Of a stretch of 64,000 nucleotides of DNA, positions 1 to 7,456 are shown piece by piece. Origin of the DNA: CAWBRT01 sp050015355 (GTDB lineage Bacteria > Acidobacteriota > Terriglobia > Terriglobales > Acidobacteriaceae); NCBI GenBank assembly GCA_050015355.1, contig JBEKBO010000008.1:1-64000 (forward strand), given 5' to 3'. Position 1 is the stretch's first letter, and each line of letters begins with the position of its first letter. Both the position numbers and the translations under genes were made by a program. The notes beneath the pieces are model-generated. The model was given only the letters and a program-made list of their open reading frames with translations. It was not told the DNA's origin and searched no databases.

Positions 1-353
1 TCCACCATTACGAGTTCGTCCACCAAGTCCTGATGCAAAAGGCTGAGCCCGATGGTGGCCCCTCCGGCATATGGCTCGATGAAGATTTTTGGACGCTCCA
101 CCCTTACAAAGGAACGGAGCATAGGCAAAAGCCAAGCCTTGCCACCGGGATAGCGGAGGATGACGATCCTGTCCATACGAGTCAGGTCTTGAAAGGTAAT
201 CGGCGCAAACCGCCCATGGGTGGTTCGGTTACTCGTAACATCGCCAGCGCCTACCTTGGGCCGCCCCCCAAGCTTCCCGTTCTGTCTCGCGGTTCGCTTC
301 TTTCGCTCGCTAGTCTGACTTCCAAGTGCTGCTGCGGCTTCTCGAATGTCCAT
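1..353 (-). CDS. D12-class DNA adenine methylase, N-terminal fragment (runs off the window)
   Basis: Reading the minus strand from the ATG at 353 gives 117 codons that are still open at base 1. The first ~55 residues are basic and low-complexity and include KLGGRPK, a word common near the N-terminus of phage and island proteins. After that come RYPGGK and IEPYAGGA, which match the first two motifs of the Dam/D12 family of N6-adenine methylases (the PGGK loop and the S-adenosylmethionine-binding E-P-x-x-G-G). The catalytic DPPY motif would lie outside the window. Position beside an integrase suggests an island-borne orphan methylase or half of a restriction-modification pair. An ATG at 176 or a TTG upstream of 353 are alternative starts. 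Confidence 0.75.
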   Translation of the reverse strand, partial: MDIREAAAALGSQTSERKKRTARQNGKLGGRPKVGAGDVTSNRTTHGRFAPITFQDLTRMDRIVILRYPGGKAWLLPMLRSFVRVERPKIFIEPYAGGATIGLSLLHQDLVDELVMV

Positions 354-1050
354 TCGCAGACCATAACCCAACGATGGGTTCGCGACTATTGACTTCGGAG
401 GTACGGCACTCCGTCATGGCGGGGAGCCAATAAAAGGTTGATCAGGTCATGAAACAGCAGCTTGGGGGCGAGAGTCCAGCAGCCTGATGATTCAAATGCA
501 TCCGCTCGATTTTTCGAGCGAAACTTTTAGGCCACCTCCTCGCACGGTGGCAGCTTGACTCTCCCATTTCCGTAATGCTGACCCCACAGGAACTCGACAC
601 CGTCCATAAATTCATCGGGTTGGTCACTGGCGACCGATCCTGCCTGAGCGACCGCCAACGCCGGTGGCTGGACACTCACAAGGACTCGCTCGCCGCGCTC
701 CACGTCACCGGGCGCTTGTCCAATCAATACCATTGGGCGGTCGCCACGTGGGGCCGTCGCCCACAAATACCTCCCGAGCGGGTGGTCGGAGGAGGACGAA
801 CTATGAAAAAGCTATTCGTCTTCTTCTGGGTGGGTTCTGCAAACTTTTGCTCCTAACTATACCTTCCATACATCTCAAGCCGACCCGGAATTGAAGAGGG
901 CCGCCGCGAGCTACAGGCTGGAGCGCAAGTGCAGCCCCAGTCCAACCGATTCCATAGAAGACTGGCTCACGGAACTCGGGTTGCTCCGGCTTCGCGGCGA
1001 CGGCGGGTGAAAAACAAATCGGGCGATTTGGCGGATGCTCTATATACTTC
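354..1050. other. Island stretch without a confident gene; possible decayed coding remnants
   Basis: No complete gene can be supported here. A plus-strand frame from 575 to 856 could encode 93 residues but has no ribosome binding site. Inside it, an ATG at 803 follows a strong GGAGGAGG sequence and would give a 17-residue peptide (MKKLFVFFWVG...). The next frame, 807-1010, reads protein-like (SQADPELKRAAASYRLERK, then ...TELGLLRLRGDGG before a TGA at 1008) but has no good start. The stretch is best described as degraded phage or island sequence with shifted frames. Confidence 0.35.
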
Positions 1051-2460
1051 ATGCAGCCGCCAATGACAAAGCATCCGCACATCCCCGAACTCAAGGAACC
1101 GGAGGTTCCAAAGCAGTCCGAGATTTATGTGTTCGACCGGGATGCCATCGCGGCGTACTACAAGAGCATGCCGCTTGCGGACGGCAGGAACCGCATCGGG
1201 CAGTATCGAGCAGTTTTGCCCAAGCTTGAGCCCCCGGTCCCCGTTGGCAGCTTCTACATGTACGATGACGCCGAAGGCAATTGGTTGGTGTGCCAATTAG
1301 TTGGTAGAGGGCGGGGATGGCAAGAAGACGAGATTGCCCGCTATGGGCCGGGCAAGAAGGTAGCCGCCCTCGAACATCTCAACAGGCTGGTTGCCCCCGG
1401 GCGCGCAGGAAGGAACAGGACCGCCATGGCCAAGAAAACAGACCGTGACACGTCACGCTCAGTCACTCCCGTGACGGTGGCCGGTACCGCCGCTGTAGCC
1501 CTATCGCCCTTCACCTTGGATGAAAACATAAAGATTTTCTTCGCCGGAAAGCCTGCGAAAACGGAGCGTGACATGTCACGCTCCATTTTTTTGGTGGGGA
1601 CTCCGTATCAGTATGCCGGGCTGGACGACAAGACGTTCACCAAGACGCTCGTCGGGTTCGTCGAGCAGGGGAAAAAACAAGCCGAAGAACTTGGCTCAAC
1701 GCTCTACTATAAGATTCTGCCCGGGCTGCAAGATGCGCGCCGCCGCTTCGATGAACATAAACGCGAACCCCAATACCGGCTGAACGGTTGTCCCGGGATC
1801 GAAGCTTTCACCCGCAAGCTCGGGCTCAAGCCTGCGACGGTTCGCAAATGGCGGCAACGGGAAAAAGAGCGACTGTTCAATGCGGAAGTAAAGCTGCTTC
1901 TCGGCAAAGAGGAAAAACGACATACATCGAAGGCGGCCCGTCCGCTGCCGCGCCCGGAAAGCGAAACCGAGAAAGGCATATTGGCCGAGCAATGCCTCAG
2001 GATGACCAATTTGCTGCTTGGGCCTTCCGTTGAGCCACTTGCCGAGAGAGTCAAGAAGGCCATCCGCATGGCGGAATCCGTCATGGAAGCGGTGGCGGGC
2101 GGTTCTTATACAAACATCACTAGCGTAGAAGCCGAGAGATTTGCCGCTGCCAACAGAGCGAAGCCCACGCTGAAAATGTGGCGGGAGCACAATCTGTCCG
2201 CCGGGACATTCAAGCGCAAGTACTACGACGACGCAGCGGGATACTTCGTAGATCGGTACAAGCACGCATTTGAAAGCAGCCCGTTCAAAAAAGTGCTGGG
2301 CCTCGTTGGCAACCCGGACCACGCGGACGACCTTGCGGCGATGGCGGCCACGCTGCGCGCAGCGGCGGAAAACCTTGCGCTGCTGGCGGATGTAATGGAG
2401 CCGGAGCTGAACTCTGCCAACGCGGCAAAGCCAGAGCAAGGCGTTAACCCCGGAACGTAG
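1051..2460 (+). CDS. Large island protein with a helix-turn-helix-like segment, function unknown
   Basis: A 469-residue protein I do not recognise. Residues ~1-110 look like a small folded domain (YVFDRDAIAAYYKSM). Residues ~130-185 are a low-complexity link holding two versions of the word R-D-x-S-R-S. Residues ~245-290 resemble a helix-turn-helix (IEAFTRKLGLKPATVRKWRQ), so DNA binding is plausible. The C-terminus is helical and Ala-rich. It sits between the methylase fragment and the integrase, so it is probably island cargo or a replication/regulatory protein. No clear ribosome binding site precedes 1051; the ATG at 1063 is an alternative. The link contains a DNA palindrome listed separately. 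Confidence 0.6.
   Translation: MQPPMTKHPHIPELKEPEVPKQSEIYVFDRDAIAAYYKSMPLADGRNRIGQYRAVLPKLEPPVPVGSFYMYDDAEGNWLVCQLVGRGRGWQEDEIARYGPGKKVAALEHLNRLVAPGRAGRNRTAMAKKTDRDTSRSVTPVTVAGTAAVALSPFTLDENIKIFFAGKPAKTERDMSRSIFLVGTPYQYAGLDDKTFTKTLVGFVEQGKKQAEELGSTLYYKILPGLQDARRRFDEHKREPQYRLNGCPGIEAFTRKLGLKPATVRKWRQREKERLFNAEVKLLLGKEEKRHTSKAARPLPRPESETEKGILAEQCLRMTNLLLGPSVEPLAERVKKAIRMAESVMEAVAGGSYTNITSVEAERFAAANRAKPTLKMWREHNLSAGTFKRKYYDDAAGYFVDRYKHAFESSPFKKVLGLVGNPDHADDLAAMAATLRAAAENLALLADVMEPELNSANAAKPEQGVNPGT
1563..1584. repeat. 22-bp perfect palindrome followed by a T run, inside the coding region
   Basis: The sequence at 1563-1584 equals its own reverse complement, centred on GTGACATGTCAC, and is followed by A-T7. 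Both strands encode E-R-D-M-S-R-S. A weaker version (GTGACACGTCAC core) lies at ~1447-1458, with another GTGAC half nearby at ~1473. The palindrome plus T run looks like an intrinsic terminator or a protein-binding site within the gene. Confidence 0.7.
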
Positions 2461-2556
2461 GTCAGAGATTGCCAAACAGGCGATCGCTGCCCGTGAGGGA
2501 AGGCGCAAGACGTACCCCCCGATCATTTCGACCGGGGGCTCATCTAACACCTACAA

Positions 2557-3741
2557 TCAGTCCCAACCCGCATCCGCTTTTCCACTCTGCAAAAGCTCTT
2601 CGCTTTTCATCGCAGCTAGATAATGTTCAACGGAATGCATGTCCCTATGCCCCATCTGGTCTCTCAGTTCCGGTAGCTCATAGCCGCTACGTAGACGGTT
2701 TGTTGCATACGTTGAGCGGAAGTTTTTAGGCATGAACTTTGCCACGTCTACCCCCGCCCTACGAGCGATGCCCTTGCAACTATCCCACAACTTCGTATTG
2801 ATACGCCCCGTGAAAGTTGGGAAGCAAAGATTTGAGTTCGCCAGTTTGCGTTTGAGTTGCCCTTGCAGTAGTGCCAGTAAATCGGCGGGAATAGCGACAT
2901 CACGGATTGACCACTTCTTAGGAACGAAATCTACAACCTTGTCGCCGTCCTTCACTTGCTTTCTGCGGATGTGAATGACGTGTGCAGCGAAGTCAACGTC
3001 TGCCCATTCGAGATGTGAAATTTCCTTAAGTCTCAACCCACATTTTAATGCCAGAGTCCAGATAACCAGCTTTGTGCCTTTGCAGCAGGCAAGGTATTTG
3101 TCCCGCTCATCTTTGTTGTAGGTCGTCACGGTCGGTTTGCGGTTTAGAATATCGCTGAAGTCAGACTTCTTAACTGGCCCCTGCCCCGCCTGAAGATTAA
3201 GCACGGTCTTAACCATTTTATTCAGGCGAATGCATTTCCAAACGGCGGTATATTCATCACAGCCCGTGCTCTCAACAAACTTTTTGAAGGCGAACACGTG
3301 CGCACGGTCAAGTTGGTCAACGTATGTCTTCCTCGTTTTTGCTGTCTGGTTCCACGTCTCAAACTGCCGTAGGTTTTGCACGTAGGTCGCAACCGTGTTC
3401 CCCCGCCCCGTCAGTTCACTCAAAAATTTATCAATTGCCTCTGCGATTGTGAGCCGGACGTTTTCGTGCGGGTCTTCAACTTTGAGTCCTTCTGACAGGC
3501 TCTTCAGGAAGAGTTCTTTTTGCGCCTTCTCTCGCAACGCCTGAGGCAGGGACGCAATGTAATCGCTGTAGCGCTTGCGTCCGCTCTCACGCCACACCAG
3601 AAGGAACTTCCCTTCCCGCATGTCCCGCATGTAAAGCCCCTTTGCATTGGGACGCTGTTTTGGAATATCGACGGGCTTGCTCGTCCATCCGCCGTCCGCT
3701 GTTTTGAGTCTTTCGATTATGGATACTTTCAGGTTTGCCAT
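2557..3741 (-). CDS. Tyrosine recombinase / site-specific integrase
   Basis: 394 residues with the layout of a phage-type integrase. Residues ~95-195 form the SAM-like core-binding domain (FLSELTGRGNTVATYVQNL). The C-terminal half carries the catalytic set: Arg in CGLRLKEISHLEW, Lys/Arg in the beta-hairpin, then KNFRSTYAT (the usual H-x-x-R has Lys in place of His), GHRD and the nucleophile Tyr in SVEHYLA. It lies 135 bases from the 3' end of tRNA-Glu and points away from it, the classic arrangement for an element integrated in that tRNA gene. It would catalyse integration and excision. An AGAGG ribosome binding site supports the ATG at 3741. Confidence 0.92.
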   Translation of the reverse strand: MANLKVSIIERLKTADGGWTSKPVDIPKQRPNAKGLYMRDMREGKFLLVWRESGRKRYSDYIASLPQALREKAQKELFLKSLSEGLKVEDPHENVRLTIAEAIDKFLSELTGRGNTVATYVQNLRQFETWNQTAKTRKTYVDQLDRAHVFAFKKFVESTGCDEYTAVWKCIRLNKMVKTVLNLQAGQGPVKKSDFSDILNRKPTVTTYNKDERDKYLACCKGTKLVIWTLALKCGLRLKEISHLEWADVDFAAHVIHIRRKQVKDGDKVVDFVPKKWSIRDVAIPADLLALLQGQLKRKLANSNLCFPTFTGRINTKLWDSCKGIARRAGVDVAKFMPKNFRSTYATNRLRSGYELPELRDQMGHRDMHSVEHYLAAMKSEELLQSGKADAGWD

Positions 3742-3806
3742 TGTCCGACCTCTGATTCGCTAATACTGCGCATCTCGGAAAGTCAGCAAATATCCACGGC
3801 GGGAAA

Positions 3807-3828
3807 TGGATACAAAGTGGATACAAGC
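3807..3828. repeat. Tandem TGGATACAA repeat near the attachment end
   Basis: TGGATACAA occurs at 3807-3815 and again at 3818-3826, between the integrase start and the tRNA. Short direct repeats at this place are typical of integrase arm-binding sites; that role is inferred. Confidence 0.4.
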
Positions 3829-3875
3829 CTTTGAGCTACGCCGTATGTTCTTTGGAATCAACAACTAGGAAGGAA

Positions 3876-3950
3876 ATGGTAGCGCTACCGGGAATCGAAC
3901 CCGGGTTTGAAGATTGAGAATCTTCCGTCCTAACCCCTAGACGATAGCGC
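3876..3950 (-). tRNA. tRNA-Glu (anticodon CTC)
   Basis: On the minus strand all four arms fold: acceptor GGCGCTA pairing with TAGCGCT (first pair G-U), anticodon stem GAAGA/TCTTC around loop TTCTCAA (anticodon CTC, reading GAG), and T-arm CCGGG TTCGATT CCCGG. CCA is encoded at the 3' end. The 3' end faces the integrase gene, so this tRNA is the likely integration site of the island to the left. Confidence 0.96.
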
Positions 3951-4161
3951 CGTTCACCACACCTGAATCATAGTAGCAAAACCGCATCAGAGCGCCAAGT
4001 CATCTGGCAGTGCTTCCCTGCCGGGCCCTTATTAACCTCCTCCAGATATTCTCGCCCTTTTCCATACTCTTCGCCGGAGCGATTCCGGCAGCGCATCCAG
4101 GATGGACAGATTTCGTTGGCTGTCATTTTGACGATGGCCGGCATCGTAGAAATCAGACAGC

Positions 4162-7100
4162 ATGCTCCAGCACTATTCGGACAATCTTGGACGCGGTGTG
4201 AAAGTGAACACTGCCAATCGGCAAGCCGCCAATCGAAACTCCATAAACAATCAACTGCTCTGCTCGGTTTTTTTCGCGGGCTTGATGATCGCAGGCGCGG
4301 TGTTGCCTGCTCGCGGGCAGGATCAGGCGACGCCGCTCTCGCCCACCCAGGGGATCGGCACTTACGAAGGCCAGCCGGTTTCCGCGGTTGAAATCGTCGG
4401 CCAACCGGACATCGCGGTGTCTCAGCTCGAACCGCTGATTCGGCAAAGAGCCGGGCAGACGTTTTCGCAGCAGCAGGTCGAGGCCAGCATTTCCGCTTTG
4501 AAGAGCGACGGCAAATTTCAGGATGTGCAACTCCAGCTGCGGCCCGAGGCCAGCGGCGTGCGCGTGCGCTTTGTGCTTCAACCCGCGCTTTATTTTGGAG
4601 TTTACGAATTTCCGGGAGCGATTCGCTCTTTCCCCTATTCGCGCCTGCTCCAGATTTCCAACTACCAGAGCCAGGAGCCATATTCGGCGTTTGACCTGCA
4701 GCAGGCTGAAGTGAACCTGACGAAATTTTTCCAGCGAGCGGGTTTTTTCCAAGCCGCCGTACACGCGCAGCCGCAGTCCGACCCGGCAAACGGGCTGGTC
4801 AATGTAGATTTTCAGACGGATCTGAAGAGGCGCGCAAAGATTGGCGAAATCATGATCGAAGGAGTCTCGCCGGAGGAAACCGCGAAGCTCCAGAAGAGCT
4901 TACGGTCGGTGATGGCGCGGCTGCGTGGCTCCTATCTCAAGAACGGCACGACCTACACCTCCAAGAAACTGCAAACGGCCACCAGTTATCTGCAACGGGA
5001 GCTCGCAAAGGACCGTCGTCTCATGGCACAAGTGAAGCTGGTGAGTGCGAACTACCATCGGGAGACGAACCTCGCGGATGTCACGTTTCAGGCCACGCCC
5101 GGACCCGAGACGAGCGTAACAACTACGGGCGCTCACCTCTGGAGTTGGACGCGCAAGAAGCTCATCCCGATTTACCAGGAAAACGTGTTTAACAGTGAGC
5201 TGATCGATGAGGGTCAGCGCAATCTGACATCTTATTTCCAGTCGAAAGGCTACTTCGATGCGAAGGTCACGACCGAAGTCAACCGTCAGCCCAACGACAT
5301 CAGCCTCATCTATCGCATCGACCGGGGGCCGAGGCACAAAGTCGAAAACATCACTGTTTCCGGCAACCGGCATTTTTCCGATAAAGACTTGCTTTCGAGC
5401 GCCGCCGTCAGCAAGGGAAGGCTGCTTTCGCATGGCAAGTACAGCGCGCAATTGTTGCGCCAGACAGTCAACTCCATCACCAACCTTTATCGCGCCGCCG
5501 GCTACAGCCAGGCGAAGGTCGTTCCGCGGGTTACGAAATCCAATGGAAATCTCATCATCGCCCTGATCGTGCAAGAGGGGCTGCGCGATACCGTCGAAAC
5601 TTTGCAATTGCAGGGAAACACGACGGTACCGCTGAGCCAACTGGCGCCTAAAGGCCTTCAACTCGCGCCCGGCAAAGCTTACTCTCAGCAACTGCTGCGG
5701 CAGGATCGCAACAACATCATGGCCCGCTATCTGACGCTCGGATACCTGACGGCAAACTTCCGCGCCACCGTCAAGCCGGTCGATCACGATCCGCACCGGC
5801 TCGCCGTGACCTACGCAATCTACGAAGGGCCAAAAGTGGACACCTCCCAGATCATCATCGTCGGACGGCAGCACACCAAGCCGTCTCTCATCAGAAAAAC
5901 CGCGGACATCAAGATCAACCGCCCGCTTAGCCAGGAGGATTTGCTTTTCGCCGAATCGCGTCTTTACGCGCTTGATCCTTTCGACTGGGCTGAAGTCAAC
6001 CTGCGCCGGCCCATCACTACGCAGTCCAAGGAAGAGGTCACGATTAAGGTGCACGAATCCAAGCGAAACACGATTACGATGGGCTTTGGTTTTGAAGTGA
6101 TTAATCGCGGCGGCAGCGTACCGAGCGGCACCGTGGCTGTGCCGGGACTTCCGCCCGTGGGCCTCCCCTCGAGCTTCCGGACGAGCGAGAAGACGTTTTA
6201 CGGCCCACGCGGCTCCATCGAATACACGCGCCACAATCTGCGCGGCATGGCCGAAAGCTTCACTGCCTCCGGGCTGGCAGGCCGTCTCGATCAGCGTGGC
6301 TCGCTGACCTACAGGATGCCTCGCTTCAGGGACAGCAGTTGGAACGCGAGCATCACCGGCTCCGGTGAGAACAATGCGGAGAACCCGATCTTCAGCGCGC
6401 AAACCGGGCAGTCCGGGGTGCAGTTTCAGAAGCCGCTCGACGCTAAGCGCACCAAGAACGTTATTCTCCGCTACGGCTTCCAGTACACATCGCTGAGCAG
6501 GCTGTTGATCCCGGGACTGGTGCCGCCGCAGGATCAGCAGTACCATCTTTCAAACTTGGGAGCGGCCTACACCCGCGACACGCGCGACAGCCCCCTGGAC
6601 GCTCATCATGGCATATATCAGAGCTTCGATATCACGTTCAATACTAGTGTGCTCGGCTCCAGCGCCGACTTCGCGCGTTTTCTCGGTCAAGTCTCGTACT
6701 ACAAGAAACTGGGACACAACATTGTCTGGGCGAGCAGTATACGGCTCGGACTTGAGCAGCCATTCAACGGCAGCTTCGTGCCTCTGAGTGAGCAGTTTTT
6801 CACCGGAGGCGGCAGCACTCTTCGCGGATTCCCGCTGAATGGCGCGGGACCGCAGCGTGAGCTTCCGGCTTGCGGCGATCCGTCAAATCCAGCGACATGC
6901 ACGCAGATCACGGTTCCGTTCGGCGGCAATCAGTTGTTCCTGCTCAATACGGAATTTCGCATCCCGCTGCCCATCGATTTTCCGGCGCCGATCCACAAGA
7001 ATCTGGGTGTCGCGATCTTTTATGATGGAGGCAATGCCTTTACCCGGATTGGCTTCCACCACATCGATTTCGGCCAATGCACAACGAACATCGTCTCCAG

Positions 7101-7281
7101 CGGATCAACCTCTACCGCGCCGATCGCTGCGATCAGCAACTGTTTCACCAGTTCGGTCGGCGCCGGATTGCGCTACTCCACTCCCGTCGGTCCCATACGC
7201 ATCGACATCGGTCACAACTTGAACGGGATACCCGGAATCAAATCAACCGAGCTATTCATCACGCTGGGCCAGGCTTTCTAG
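4162..7281 (+). CDS. Omp85-family outer membrane assembly protein (TamA/BamA type)
   Basis: A long Omp85 protein. After a signal-like segment (CSVFFAGLMIAGAVLPARG) come several POTRA repeats from about residue 60 to 600, recognisable as recurring units such as VENITVSGNRHFSDKDLLS and 'FQSKGYFDAKV'. From ~640 to the end is the 16-stranded barrel domain, including GGGSTLRGFP and the final strand ending in Phe (FITLGQAF), the usual outer-membrane insertion signal. The next gene is a TamB protein, so a TamA-like partner role is more likely than BamA, although the high POTRA count is not the classic three of TamA. The true start may be the GTG at 4198 or 4204, since residues before the signal peptide look non-native. 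Confidence 0.88.
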   Translation: MLQHYSDNLGRGVKVNTANRQAANRNSINNQLLCSVFFAGLMIAGAVLPARGQDQATPLSPTQGIGTYEGQPVSAVEIVGQPDIAVSQLEPLIRQRAGQTFSQQQVEASISALKSDGKFQDVQLQLRPEASGVRVRFVLQPALYFGVYEFPGAIRSFPYSRLLQISNYQSQEPYSAFDLQQAEVNLTKFFQRAGFFQAAVHAQPQSDPANGLVNVDFQTDLKRRAKIGEIMIEGVSPEETAKLQKSLRSVMARLRGSYLKNGTTYTSKKLQTATSYLQRELAKDRRLMAQVKLVSANYHRETNLADVTFQATPGPETSVTTTGAHLWSWTRKKLIPIYQENVFNSELIDEGQRNLTSYFQSKGYFDAKVTTEVNRQPNDISLIYRIDRGPRHKVENITVSGNRHFSDKDLLSSAAVSKGRLLSHGKYSAQLLRQTVNSITNLYRAAGYSQAKVVPRVTKSNGNLIIALIVQEGLRDTVETLQLQGNTTVPLSQLAPKGLQLAPGKAYSQQLLRQDRNNIMARYLTLGYLTANFRATVKPVDHDPHRLAVTYAIYEGPKVDTSQIIIVGRQHTKPSLIRKTADIKINRPLSQEDLLFAESRLYALDPFDWAEVNLRRPITTQSKEEVTIKVHESKRNTITMGFGFEVINRGGSVPSGTVAVPGLPPVGLPSSFRTSEKTFYGPRGSIEYTRHNLRGMAESFTASGLAGRLDQRGSLTYRMPRFRDSSWNASITGSGENNAENPIFSAQTGQSGVQFQKPLDAKRTKNVILRYGFQYTSLSRLLIPGLVPPQDQQYHLSNLGAAYTRDTRDSPLDAHHGIYQSFDITFNTSVLGSSADFARFLGQVSYYKKLGHNIVWASSIRLGLEQPFNGSFVPLSEQFFTGGGSTLRGFPLNGAGPQRELPACGDPSNPATCTQITVPFGGNQLFLLNTEFRIPLPIDFPAPIHKNLGVAIFYDGGNAFTRIGFHHIDFGQCTTNIVSSGSTSTAPIAAISNCFTSSVGAGLRYSTPVGPIRIDIGHNLNGIPGIKSTELFITLGQAF

Positions 7282-7456
7282 ACCAGATTAGCGAAAGGTG
7301 TATCCGCCAAAGCAGCCGGGCGCATTTGCCCGGCGGTGATGGTGCAGCACACGTTAATTTCTAAACCGCTCTAGGAGAGTTCGCGGCAATGTACTCATCT
7401 CTGTGCTGTGTCGAGTTCCATAAAACGGGAGTTCCGGCACGCAGCTTCGTACGGGA

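Noticed and set aside
575..856. 93-residue plus-strand protein in the island
   Set aside because: No ribosome binding site, no motif, and the sequence loses protein character after ~60 residues; kept only as part of the degraded stretch.
1696..2550. 284-residue open frame on the minus strand
   Set aside because: Opposite the 469-residue island protein; Arg/Leu-rich shadow, and the plus-strand frame has the helix-turn-helix pattern.
4900..6546. 548-residue open frame on the minus strand
   Set aside because: Antisense shadow of the Omp85 gene with no recognisable domain.
7317..7335. CCGGGC...GCCCGG hairpin after the Omp85 gene as a terminator
   Set aside because: No T run follows, and tamB continues on the same strand; it may be a simple structured gap.
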